Source of the DNA: an uncultured Methylobacter sp.
GTDB lineage: Bacteria > Pseudomonadota > Gammaproteobacteria > Methylococcales > Methylomonadaceae
Assembly: GCA_903831545.1 (NCBI GenBank)
Contig: CAIKYI010000529.1
Span: 1 to 13,693 of the forward strand
DNA: 13,693 nt
Direction of reading: 5' to 3'
This document shows, one piece after another, positions 6,259-13,693 of the stretch (the first letter of the stretch is position 1; each line of letters starts with the position of its first letter). Made by a program: the position numbers and the translations under genes. The notes beneath the pieces are model-generated. The model was given only the letters and a program-made list of their open reading frames with translations. It did no database searches and had not been told where the DNA came from.

Positions 6259-7956
6259 ATGATGAGTAAGCAAACTTTCGAAATCGGCCTGGTTGGTGCC
6301 GGGGCCATTTCTGCCGGAGCCTATACCGGCGGAGTGATTGATTTTATGGTGCAGGCTTTAGATCAATGGTATGAAGCTAAACAGACTGATGACCTTCAAG
6401 CGCCACCCCATGACGTCAAAATATCAGTTTTTTCCGGCGCATCTGCCGGCGCTATCACGGCCGCGCTTGCAGCCGGCTATTTAGGCTCCGACCAACCCTC
6501 CATCACAACCGAGGCGGAAGGTCTCTCAAATAATGGTAAAAACAGACTTTTCGATTCCTGGGTTGATCGTATAGACATCGCAAGCCTTCTTGAAAGCCAT
6601 GATTTGGCCGACGAGAATATTCCAGTGATTTCATTATTGGACTCTTCAATTCTCAAAGAAATCGCAGATACAGGCCTTAACGTGCAGCCACGTGAACAAA
6701 GGCGTCCCTACCTGGCTGAAAATTTCGAACTGTTACTAACGGTGACCAATCTCCGTGGGGTACCTTACGCATTCGAATTAATGGGAAACCAACCGGCAAG
6801 CTACGACATGTCGATGCATGCAGACTACGTGCATTTTCGTTTTAATGATTCCGGACAAAACGCCTTACCGGATCGTTATACAATGCGTTGGGCTGATTTT
6901 GGCCAGATTTCCCCTATTATGGAAAAACTTAAAATATCGGCCATAGCCTCCGGGGCCTTTCCTATTGGCTTGGCACCCCGAAATTTGAGTCATGACATTC
7001 CTGGCAACCAACAAGATGATTGGTATAGCTCACGCAAGTGGCCAATCCCGACGCCTCACAGCGCCCCCCATCATTGCGTAACGCCAGAGTCCATACCAGT
7101 GAACTGGGGTAAGTTACAGCCTGACTTCCTCTATAACTTTCAATGTGTTGACGGAGGGGTGATGAATAATGAACCCCTGGAATTGGCGCGTTCCGTTCTA
7201 GCGGGGACTGGTTCTGTAAATGAGCGTGAAGGGGAACTTGCCGAAAAAGCCGTGCTGCTAATTGACCCGTTCCCCAGTAATTCGTCATTTAAACCTGAAT
7301 ACGAGCCTGCCCCGGATTTACTTAAAACGGCACTCGCCCTGTTCGGTGCCCTGAAGAATCAGTCCCGATTCAAACCCGATGAATTGATGCTTGCTGCCGA
7401 CCAGAACGTATATTCGCGCTTCATGATTGCGCCCAGTCGTGATGGCGAAACTTTTCCCATCGCCTGTGGCTCACTGGGTGGCTTTGGCGGTTTTCTTAAA
7501 CGGGCGTTTAGGGCTCATGACTACTTTCTGGGTAGACGTAATGCACAAAAGTTTCTGAAAGATCATTTTGTCCTGCCTGAAAACAATCCCTTATTCGAGG
7601 AGTGGACTGATGCCATGAAAAATACACATTGCGTCCGGGATAGTGCTGGTCTTCCAAAAAAGATAAATGAACAAAGGCTACTACCTATTATTCCTCTTCT
7701 TGGAAAAGCCAAGGTTGATTGCGTTATAACCGCATGGCCGGAATATACATCGGAAGACCTTAGCCAACTCGCCAGACAAATTGAAAGCCGGGTAGATATT
7801 GTGCTTGATCGTTTAATTGAGCAATATTTCAAAAGCAACAATCCGATTATCCGCTTCAGTGCCAAATTAATTCTGGGCCGTAAGAAACATGACGTTGTGG
7901 AATATGCCCGAAAAACCATTACGAATGATCTCAAAATAATGCGGCTGATGAGGTAA
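6259..7956 (+). CDS. Patatin-like phospholipase family protein, 565 aa, no signal peptide
   Basis: The N-terminus opens directly with the patatin fold: 'IGLVGAGAISAGAYTGGV' (9-26) is the glycine-rich oxyanion segment. 'FSGASAGAIT' gives the GxSxG elbow with S62 as nucleophile, and 'C-V-D298-GGVMNNEPLELAR' gives the catalytic Asp. These two residues form the Ser-Asp dyad used by lipid acyl hydrolases on phospholipids or other acyl esters. About 250 more residues follow with no domain I can name; they contain 'LLIDPFPS' and a 'GGFGGFLKRAFRAHDYFLGRRN' segment that recurs in long bacterial patatins of this class. There is no signal peptide or membrane helix, so it acts in the cytoplasm or is exported by a dedicated system. 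GGAG lies 4 nt before the first of two adjacent ATGs (6259, 6262); the second gives better spacing. It follows the lipoprotein patatin gene but may have its own promoter. Confidence 0.88.
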   Translation: MMSKQTFEIGLVGAGAISAGAYTGGVIDFMVQALDQWYEAKQTDDLQAPPHDVKISVFSGASAGAITAALAAGYLGSDQPSITTEAEGLSNNGKNRLFDSWVDRIDIASLLESHDLADENIPVISLLDSSILKEIADTGLNVQPREQRRPYLAENFELLLTVTNLRGVPYAFELMGNQPASYDMSMHADYVHFRFNDSGQNALPDRYTMRWADFGQISPIMEKLKISAIASGAFPIGLAPRNLSHDIPGNQQDDWYSSRKWPIPTPHSAPHHCVTPESIPVNWGKLQPDFLYNFQCVDGGVMNNEPLELARSVLAGTGSVNEREGELAEKAVLLIDPFPSNSSFKPEYEPAPDLLKTALALFGALKNQSRFKPDELMLAADQNVYSRFMIAPSRDGETFPIACGSLGGFGGFLKRAFRAHDYFLGRRNAQKFLKDHFVLPENNPLFEEWTDAMKNTHCVRDSAGLPKKINEQRLLPIIPLLGKAKVDCVITAWPEYTSEDLSQLARQIESRVDIVLDRLIEQYFKSNNPIIRFSAKLILGRKKHDVVEYARKTITNDLKIMRLMR

Positions 7957-7974
7957 AAGTCTAGCAACCTAGTT

Positions 7975-8021
7975 GTCGCTCCCACGGTGGGAGCGACGCC
8001 CACGTCGCGACTATAAGTCGC
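7975..8021. repeat. REP-like double hairpin between convergent genes
   Basis: GTCGCTCCCAC (7975-7985), one G, then GTGGGAGCGAC (7987-7997) is a perfect 11-bp inverted repeat. A second hairpin, GCGAC-TATAA-GTCGC (8007-8021), follows after 9 bp. Both stems share the GTCGC/GCGAC motif. The pair sits in the 85-bp gap between the end of the second patatin gene and the end of ctaA, a usual place for REP/BIME-type elements, and could also stabilise or terminate both transcripts. There is no U tract. Confidence 0.6.
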
Positions 8022-8041
8022 ACAACCTTAATAGACCTTAC

Positions 8042-9013
8042 TTAACGACGGGCCGAGGCGTAATTCAAGCAGCTGTACAGGAAAAACTGTGCGCCGAAAA
8101 TTAAATTGGCCATCAACAGATGAATAGGCTGGGCAACGGCTGGCATACCCAATCTGTCGAGACTGATGCCAGCCAATATGGCGATAACCACCAAACTGGC
8201 TAACGAAAAACCGATGCGTCGCAACAGGCTATTTTTATCAACGGAACGGTTAATCTTCCAGGCCAGCCAAAGGTTGGTAAACAAAATAAGCGATGAAAAT
8301 GAGCGGTGGATATAAAAAATAATCGGAAAGTCGTCACGCCAGTATTGACGTTCGATATAAACATGATCGTGAGCCAGATAATCCACAGCTTCCCTCACCT
8401 GCGTACCCATGGCGACTTGTAAAAGCGTCATCACCATTGCCACGATTAACACCGTTTTAACGTTGACGGACAATTCCCCAAGATCAAGCTGGGCAAGCAC
8501 ATCACGTTGCGAGCGGGCTATCGTATAAATCAACATAGCGACTATAAATAAAGCCAACAGCATGTGTAAGGTGATCATCAAGGGCTTAAGATTACTTGCG
8601 ACCACCGTCGAACCCAGCCATCCCTGAAATCCCACCAGAAAAAAAGCGCTGACTGCCAAATGAAAAATGGTTTTGTCAGTTTTACGATAAATACGTGAAG
8701 ACCAGGCCGTCAGCAAAATCAAAAAACCAATGGTTACGCCAACCAGGCGATTGGTATATTCGGTCCATGTTTTGACCGGATTAAACTGGGTATTTTCATA
8801 ACCGCGTTCAGCGTAAATCTCATGATAATTGGCAGGCAACTGGGCCTCATCAGTTGGCGGAATCCATTGCCCAAAACAGGTAGGCCAGTCCGGACAGCCC
8901 ATACCAGAACCAGAGGCTCTTACTATGCCTCCGGCAAGTATCACCAGATAAACAGCGAAGATTGTCAGTATGCCTAATCGGCGAAAATTTGCGGCGGTTT
9001 GTGCATTAATCAT
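8042..9013 (-). CDS. ctaA: Heme A synthase (COX15/CtaA)
   Basis: This inner-membrane enzyme oxidises the C8 methyl of heme O to the formyl group of heme A, for heme-copper cytochrome oxidases. The 323 residues hold about eight membrane segments, normal for the family. The signature 'LVILAGGIVRASGSGMGCPDWPTCFG' carries the first-loop Cys pair C40/C46. The catalytic Glu is E85 in 'WTEYTNRLVG'. Later histidines that match the known heme ligands are H150 (ITLHML), H236 (YIHRSF) and H298 (QPIHLL). The first ligand position, His60 in Bacillus subtilis CtaA and three residues after the Glu, is Asn88 here. The loop from C46 to E85 is also longer than in B. subtilis; I recall the same combination in Bacteroidetes-type enzymes. 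The gene starts 39 nt after ygfZ with no terminator between, so an operon is likely. No clear Shine-Dalgarno sequence is seen. Confidence 0.93.
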   Translation of the reverse strand: MINAQTAANFRRLGILTIFAVYLVILAGGIVRASGSGMGCPDWPTCFGQWIPPTDEAQLPANYHEIYAERGYENTQFNPVKTWTEYTNRLVGVTIGFLILLTAWSSRIYRKTDKTIFHLAVSAFFLVGFQGWLGSTVVASNLKPLMITLHMLLALFIVAMLIYTIARSQRDVLAQLDLGELSVNVKTVLIVAMVMTLLQVAMGTQVREAVDYLAHDHVYIERQYWRDDFPIIFYIHRSFSSLILFTNLWLAWKINRSVDKNSLLRRIGFSLASLVVIAILAGISLDRLGMPAVAQPIHLLMANLIFGAQFFLYSCLNYASARR

Positions 9014-9052
9014 GGCTTTAACTATGTGTAGAAAAATCTGTTTCGGGGAAAA

Positions 9053-10027
9053 TCATGCCGTTAATAATGTAATTTTATCCTGCTGGTCATTTTCAAGTCG
9101 CAGCCTATAACTATTGGTTTCGGAAACTTGCAAAACAACCAACATTTTACAGGTGCTTTGCCTGATTTGCGCATACAGTACTTTACCGATACTTTGCTCC
9201 GTGTCGGCACTGTCATCAATGATGCTTGAATTGGGTTCAGGCGCCACCAAGGTATCGCTCTCGGCAACAAACATTTCCCTTTTGGTCTTGCCCAGATAAT
9301 GGGTTCGCGCCACGATTTCCTGACCCGTGTAACAGCCCTTGCTAAAACTGATACCGCCCAATTTATCCAGATTAAGCATTTGCGGAATAAATTCTTCCGA
9401 GGTTGCGACGGTGAGCCAGGGTATTCCTGACAAGATATCCAGATAACGCCATTGTGCAGGGCTTTCAGGCTTAAAGCCCTTGTTAAGTTGCTCCGTCCAT
9501 AACGATTTGGCTTTTGCAACTTCGGCAATAATCAAGCTGCGCCTAGCAAAATTAATAACGATATTATCCTGGCGACTGGTAGCAAAAAGGGGTTCGTTTA
9601 CCAAGCTGTCCGCCAATATCTCCTCAGATAACCCGATCAGACACAACTCGTCGGAACTGTCCGTTAAGGTTACTTTTGAGCGCAACACATACATCTGGAG
9701 TTTTTTATGAACCAAGGGCAGTAATTCCAAGGGCAAAATCATCAAAAAAACATCTGCATTTTTAACCAGTAAAAAAGTCGCAATCGCCCTGCCTTTTGGA
9801 TTGCACATGGCGCCAATACTGCTTTTGGTGTCACTGAGATCGTTAACATTACAGGTGATTTGGCCCTGTAAAAACGCTGCTGCGTCAACGCCCGAAATCG
9901 TTATGACACCCAAATGGGCAAGAGGGTAAATCTGTTTGTCAGTTTCAGGTGTTGGAAAAACAATATCGGTAGCGTTTTTAAATATTGCCTTTTCAGTCAG
10001 TAAAAAGTTTTTCCAGTCAGAATTCAT
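9053..10027 (-). CDS. ygfZ: YgfZ/GcvT-type folate-binding protein for Fe-S cluster assembly
   Basis: The protein has the YgfZ hallmark K230-GCYTGQE237 with the conserved Cys232, placed after 'LDKLGGISFS'. The N-terminal part 'LAHLGVITISGVDAAAFLQGQITCNVNDL' followed by 'CNPKGRAIATFLL' is the usual GcvT-like opening. In Escherichia coli, YgfZ is a cytoplasmic tetrahydrofolate-binding protein that helps make or repair Fe-S clusters in certain enzymes, including the MiaB tRNA modification enzyme. The 324-residue length is normal. The gene is upstream of ctaA on the same strand, 39 nt apart. Its promoter candidate lies about 35-63 nt upstream of the ATG and includes a palindrome. The start ATG is supported by the conserved beginning, but has no strong ribosome site. 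Confidence 0.9.
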   Translation of the reverse strand: MNSDWKNFLLTEKAIFKNATDIVFPTPETDKQIYPLAHLGVITISGVDAAAFLQGQITCNVNDLSDTKSSIGAMCNPKGRAIATFLLVKNADVFLMILPLELLPLVHKKLQMYVLRSKVTLTDSSDELCLIGLSEEILADSLVNEPLFATSRQDNIVINFARRSLIIAEVAKAKSLWTEQLNKGFKPESPAQWRYLDILSGIPWLTVATSEEFIPQMLNLDKLGGISFSKGCYTGQEIVARTHYLGKTKREMFVAESDTLVAPEPNSSIIDDSADTEQSIGKVLYAQIRQSTCKMLVVLQVSETNSYRLRLENDQQDKITLLTA

Positions 10028-10061
10028 CGATTAATAAGGTAATGAGATTTAAAGAAGCCTG

Positions 10062-10090
10062 ATTATAGCGTGGTTTAAACCACGCCCCAA
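10062..10090 (-). promoter_or_regulatory. Promoter of ygfZ-ctaA with an 18-bp palindrome as spacer
   Basis: Reading the minus strand, TTGGGG (10090-10085) and TATAAT (10067-10062) are 17 bp apart, a good sigma70 layout with a perfect -10. The spacer is almost wholly GCGTGGTTTAAACCACGC (10068-10085), a perfect 18-bp palindrome that overlaps the last base of the -35. A dimeric repressor or a MerR-type spacer-bending regulator would fit this position. The palindrome might instead be a hairpin at the end of the upstream gene's transcript, although no U tract follows. Confidence 0.5.
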
Positions 10091-10139
10091 AACCGATCAG
10101 CTTCAAGCCAGATCAGAATGTTAAAACACTTTTAAGCCT

Positions 10140-11201
10140 TTAGCGCACCTGACTCATCGTCGGCGACGCAAAAGGCCGCGCCAGCGGTTCCCCAACAAAA
10201 ATACCCTGCCCCGGCTCCCAAACACTTTTCCAATCAGCTTCAATCAGGGTATTGCCACGCAAATAATAATGCAGCAAAACGCCGGGATGGGAAAACTTGG
10301 CGGGATAATTACACGGTTCGACAACAGCGCCATAGCTTGCCGTTGCGCCGGCTTTTAGCCATTCAAGAATGTTCATTTGATCGCTCCCGGTCAAAATTCC
10401 TCCCGCAGAGGTTAAATGATCAGCGATAGCGCCCGGCAAATAAGTATTTTTATCAATATTGGGTACCTTTATCAAACCGGTAAAATAAAACATAACGTCA
10501 GCTTTATTTTCTATGCTGTTCTGTTCCAGATAATGAACTGGCCATTGTCCGGCATAAGTCTTGGCAATTTCAGGAAAGAAAACGGCACGGGAACTTCGTG
10601 CCTGATCCGTGGTTTTTAATAAATAAGCAGAACCTTGCGGACGAGTAAAATCGGCCGCCACACCTCGATCTATCAAACGTTTAACTTCCTCAAACGAATG
10701 ACCTGCCAGGGTCATGGTGGGTCGCCAATGAAAATCGGTAAAAGGCTGCTGACTATTGGAGGCAAAATAGGGGCTTTTTCGACTTTCCTCGCAAACCTTG
10801 GCACAAAAAGCCTGATCAAAACCCGCAGCAAAAGCCGTAGTGATCGACATACAATCGACCCGAAACGGCTTTAGCCAGGTCAAGACATAAGCCTGAACCT
10901 GGTTTGGTGTTTGCGCATCCAACTGCTGTTTCAGAACGGCAAAGTCTTTTTGTGACAAGGCATTGGAATAAGGATCAAACTTGAGATGCAGAATATTTGC
11001 CTTTGGAAGGTTACGTTTGGCCTGATAATAATCGGCAATACGCACGCTCAGGAGGTCGGCATCATTAACAACAACCGCTAATTGACTGGCGGTCAGTCCG
11101 GGTAAGGGCCGATACATCGGCGAAACTGTAGCCGCGTACAAAATATTATTACAAAACACCAGAATCAGCGTTAAAAGGTTAAAGCAGATTCGTTTTAGCA
11201 C
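10140..11201 (-). CDS. TIGR03790-type exported protein of unknown function
   Basis: The sequence matches what I know of the TIGR03790 family: 'LAVVVNDADLLSVRIADYYQAKRNLP..NILHL' at the start, 'ADFTRPQGSAYLLKTTDQARSSR' in the middle, and 'ASYGAVVEPCNYPAKFSHPGVLLHYYLRGNTLIEADWKSV.EPGQGIFVGEPLARPF' at the end. The biochemical role is not known. A signal peptide (about residues 1-23, MLKRICFNLLTLILVFCNNILYA) sends it to the periplasm or beyond. Four cysteines (VDCMS, QAFCAKVCEES, EPCNYP) may form disulfides. The start is a GTG codon, backed by AAGGA 9 nt upstream (11211-11215 on the plus strand), and it gives a complete signal peptide. It lies upstream of ygfZ on the same strand and divergent from the multiheme cytochrome gene. 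Being beside an exported cytochrome may be meaningful but is not proof of a link. Confidence 0.85.
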   Translation of the reverse strand: MLKRICFNLLTLILVFCNNILYAATVSPMYRPLPGLTASQLAVVVNDADLLSVRIADYYQAKRNLPKANILHLKFDPYSNALSQKDFAVLKQQLDAQTPNQVQAYVLTWLKPFRVDCMSITTAFAAGFDQAFCAKVCEESRKSPYFASNSQQPFTDFHWRPTMTLAGHSFEEVKRLIDRGVAADFTRPQGSAYLLKTTDQARSSRAVFFPEIAKTYAGQWPVHYLEQNSIENKADVMFYFTGLIKVPNIDKNTYLPGAIADHLTSAGGILTGSDQMNILEWLKAGATASYGAVVEPCNYPAKFSHPGVLLHYYLRGNTLIEADWKSVWEPGQGIFVGEPLARPFASPTMSQVR

Positions 11202-11573
11202 CGTCTAAATTCCTTCAAGTTAAAGTGTGGGCTTTTCATTAATTGATCAATGTTGAAGTGGAGTAGTACCAGAGTGGTGCGCAAGCACAAAAAACAGGAT
11301 TGTACCGACTTATCACAGTCAGGTAACCCCTTTAAACCAAAACGTAAGTGTCAAAAGTAACTCGATTAAAAAGGATTGTACGTCAATTTGAAACAACCCA
11401 GCTGAGTGACCGAGGATAATTCAATATAGCCAATAAAAATCAGCAATATAGAGAATAATGACTTTTAGGCCAATTCATGTTTCTTTAAATAATAAGCTTA
11501 GCTTTTAGTTCTTATTCATTGCTAAGGTAGAATGCCCACTCACTTAATACGCTTTTTAATAACTGGGGCTTTT
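11202..11573. other. Divergent intergenic region before the multiheme cytochrome gene
   Basis: No gene is seen in these 372 bp. At the left edge is the AAGGA ribosome site of the minus-strand TIGR03790-type gene. At the right edge is a possible -10 TAGAAT (11528-11533) with only a poor -35 (TTAGTT, 11505-11510), followed by GGGG (11563-11566) as a weak ribosome site before the cytochrome ATG at 11574. The middle is A/T rich, and no strong hairpin or operator stands out. Confidence 0.4.
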
Positions 11574-13693
11574 ATGAATACCTTTGTTCCTGCTTCTCGA
11601 TTTTTATTGTTTTTATTTATGTTGCTGGCGGTCGGTCATGTCTCTGCAAATAATAGCACCCTGAGTATTAGCTCAAAAACTATTACCGTTAACATTGGCA
11701 ACACCGCCAACATTTCCGTGACAGGTTCGTCGAGAACCATTAATGTAATTTCCTCTAGCACTTCGATAAGCACGGTAAGCTATGCCAAGGGTATTGCAAC
11801 GGTAAGAGGAATCAAGGCCGGCACCGCTAAAATAACCATAAAAGATAGCAAGACAAGCAAGACTGTATCAGTAACCGTGGTTAATCCTACGCCCACCACA
11901 TTAACAGTATCTCCTGCCGTCTTGTCTCTTAATGTAGGTCTTTCGAACAGCGTTGCTGTGACCAATGCTTCTGGCATAGTGTCGGTTAAATCTTCTGATT
12001 ATTCTGTGGCAACAGTAAGTTATAGCAATGGCGTTGCAACTGTTAAAGGTATCAAGGCAGGTGCTGCGATAATTACAGTAAAAGACAGTAAGACATCAAA
12101 ACAAGTTCAGGTAACCGTCTTAAATACTCCTGTTCCGCCGTCGTCAGCATCAGGCAATTACACCTTGCTCGCCTGGAACGATCTGGGCATGCACTGCATG
12201 GATGGTTTGGATTTTTCTATATTTGCCATATTGCCACCCTACAACACCTTACATGCTCAATTGAAAGATAAGTCGGGTAAACTCGTCACCAGCGGTGTCA
12301 CGCTGACTTATGAAGCAGTGGCCGATAGTACTGGATCAATTAATACCAATAGTTATACCAAAACCAATTTTTGGGATTGGGTTAGTCCCTTATTTGGCCT
12401 TCCTCCAACCCTTACTCCGAAAATAGACATAGGTCTGAATCTGGATGGTCTCGCTACCGGCACTCCGGCACCGGGCAACGAAGCGCCCTCACTTGCGCCA
12501 GCACCCATGACTTACAATTTGGCCTATAAATGGTTTGAAGCGGAAGGCATTCCCGTTACCCCATTCGATGACAAGGGTAACAAGAACTTCTATCCAACCG
12601 TTAAAGTTATAGCCAAGGATTTATTAACCGGCAAAGAACTGGCGACCACTAAAACAGTACTGCCGGTCAGTGATGAAATGACTTGTAAGGCTTGTCATGC
12701 GTCCACTACTTCAACAAATCCGGCTGAAATTGCTGCTAAGCCAGTGGCTGGCTGGGTCAACGATGGCAATACGGGTAAGGACTGGAAGAGGAATATTCTG
12801 CGCCTGCATGATGAAAAACAATTGTCCTCGCCGCTGTACCAATCCGCATTGATCAAAAGTGGCTACAACACTAACGGCATACTGGTGAACGCTGATGCCG
12901 GTAAACCGGTATTGTGTGCAGGCTGTCATGCCAGCAATGCCTACTTTGACAAGGAAAACAAAAAAACCGTACTGGGCGGCATCGCTGGTATTAGACCGTT
13001 TACTCAGGTCTTACATGCCAAACATGCCACTGTCAAAGATCCTGCCAGCCAGCTAATTTTAGATAGCAGCAAAGATCGTACGGCTTGTTATTTATGTCAT
13101 CCTGGTTCTGAGACTCAATGCCTGCGGGGTGCGATGAGCAAAGCTGTAGATGCCAATGGTTCATTGATGAGTTGTCAAAGCTGCCATGGCAACCTGGCGG
13201 CCGTGGGCAGTCCCGCTCGTCAAGGCTGGTACAACGAACCCACCTGTGAATCTTGTCACAACAGCGCTGCAAGTGGTAAACGCGCAAGCACTGCTGTCAA
13301 CGCAAGTGGTGTAGCAATAGTTCCTAGCGACCATACCTTTGCTACCAATGCTAATACGCCTGTACCCGGCTTGAACTTATATCGTTTTAGTACCGGACAT
13401 GGCGGCTTGCAATGTGAGGCCTGCCACGGTGCGACACATGCTGAATACCCATCCAGTCATGTTGACGATAACACCCAGAGCATAGCGGTTCAAGGTCATA
13501 GCGGGACGGTTGCCGAGTGTAAGGCTTGCCATACCACAGTACCTACTACCGTTAATGGCGGCCCACATGGGATGCATACTACTGGTGATAACTGGGTTAG
13601 TGCGCATCAAGAAGCCAATAAAAATGGCAATGCAACAACACCCGATTGCGCGTACTGTCACGGTACAACCAGCGCGGGCACACCGTTAAGTGC
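11574..13693 (+). CDS. Exported multiheme c-type cytochrome with two Ig-like repeats, 5' part
   Basis: The frame is open from the ATG to the window end (706 codons) and continues beyond. A signal peptide (1-25, ending VSA) precedes two bacterial Ig-like (BIG2-type) repeats, about 29-106 and 109-185. A domain from N195 follows, beginning 'YTLLAWNDLGMHCMD' with 'PPYN' and 'LHAQL', and has one conserved-looking Cys208. Then come eight CXXCH heme-binding motifs, with Cys at 371, 448, 505, 534, 558, 614, 649 and 692. Each should bind a c-type heme in the periplasm or on the surface after attachment by the cytochrome c maturation system. The 'AWNDLGMHC' plus multiheme layout is one I associate with outer-surface cytochromes in electron transfer; acceptor and location are inferred. 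Extra histidines such as HAKHATVKD and GPHGMH may be distal ligands. Minus-strand reading frames inside it are shadows. The start has only a weak GGGG ribosome site. Confidence 0.9.
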   Translation, partial: MNTFVPASRFLLFLFMLLAVGHVSANNSTLSISSKTITVNIGNTANISVTGSSRTINVISSSTSISTVSYAKGIATVRGIKAGTAKITIKDSKTSKTVSVTVVNPTPTTLTVSPAVLSLNVGLSNSVAVTNASGIVSVKSSDYSVATVSYSNGVATVKGIKAGAAIITVKDSKTSKQVQVTVLNTPVPPSSASGNYTLLAWNDLGMHCMDGLDFSIFAILPPYNTLHAQLKDKSGKLVTSGVTLTYEAVADSTGSINTNSYTKTNFWDWVSPLFGLPPTLTPKIDIGLNLDGLATGTPAPGNEAPSLAPAPMTYNLAYKWFEAEGIPVTPFDDKGNKNFYPTVKVIAKDLLTGKELATTKTVLPVSDEMTCKACHASTTSTNPAEIAAKPVAGWVNDGNTGKDWKRNILRLHDEKQLSSPLYQSALIKSGYNTNGILVNADAGKPVLCAGCHASNAYFDKENKKTVLGGIAGIRPFTQVLHAKHATVKDPASQLILDSSKDRTACYLCHPGSETQCLRGAMSKAVDANGSLMSCQSCHGNLAAVGSPARQGWYNEPTCESCHNSAASGKRASTAVNASGVAIVPSDHTFATNANTPVPGLNLYRFSTGHGGLQCEACHGATHAEYPSSHVDDNTQSIAVQGHSGTVAECKACHTTVPTTVNGGPHGMHTTGDNWVSAHQEANKNGNATTPDCAYCHGTTSAGTPLS
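11772..12119 (+). repeat. Duplicated Ig-like domain inside the cytochrome gene
   Basis: Residues T67-V102 (11772-11879) and T147-V182 (12012-12119) are related at an offset of 80 residues, with 27 of 36 residues identical, including a shared 'GIKAG' turn and 'KDSKTSK'. This is a recent-looking tandem domain duplication in the N-terminal stalk; it could place the heme domain away from the membrane or bind a surface partner. Confidence 0.8.

Noticed and set aside
6962..8003. Minus-strand frames of 108 and 146 codons opposite the second patatin gene
   Set aside because: They have no known motifs, and the plus-strand frame carries the full patatin catalytic set.
11271..11296. GGTGCGCAAGC looked like a sigma54 promoter fragment
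   Set aside because: The GG and GC elements do not have the required spacing, and the TTGC part is absent.
11780..13661. Four minus-strand frames of 65 to 94 codons opposite the cytochrome gene
   Set aside because: They are shadows: the plus strand encodes a continuous protein with signal peptide, domain repeats and eight CXXCH motifs through the same bases.

Overview
The window reads as chromosomal DNA of a gammaproteobacterium. The evidence is a parvulin-type isomerase, a YgfZ-type protein, a heme A synthase of the long-loop type, a lipobox lipoprotein and a large multiheme cytochrome. Base composition is moderate and gene spacing is normal. A methanotroph-like (Methylococcales) host would fit the mix of a surface multiheme cytochrome and a TIGR03790-type protein, but this is a guess from gene content. 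There is no rRNA, tRNA, CRISPR array, transposase or phage gene.

Left part (1-3400): the 3' end of a periplasmic peptidyl-prolyl isomerase gene faces a gene for a winged-helix/AAA ATPase regulator that looks cut short. A 13-bp inverted repeat lies between the two stops. Divergent from the regulator are two small genes of unknown function: an internally duplicated 141-aa protein, and a 156-aa two-helix membrane protein with a six-cysteine outer domain. The regulator/141-aa intergenic region has a 9-bp direct repeat at 22-bp spacing just upstream of a TATACT box.

Middle (3410-7956): four same-strand genes encode a lysozyme-like peptidoglycan hydrolase, a 70-aa PEGA-like protein, a patatin-like lipoprotein and a second, unexported patatin-like hydrolase. 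The PEGA-like and lipoprotein genes are 3 nt apart. Together they look like an envelope-attacking or envelope-remodelling set. A 146-bp MITE-like element with 20-bp terminal inverted repeats (19/20) lies between the two patatin genes and may supply the -10 box of the second.

Right part: the minus-strand genes ygfZ and ctaA (heme A synthase) are probably co-transcribed from a promoter whose spacer is a perfect 18-bp palindrome. A GTG-start TIGR03790-type exported protein lies upstream on the same strand. Divergent from it, and running off the window end, is an exported protein with two bacterial Ig-like repeats, an N-terminal 'LGMHC' domain and eight CXXCH heme sites so far. A REP-like double hairpin separates ctaA from the second patatin gene.
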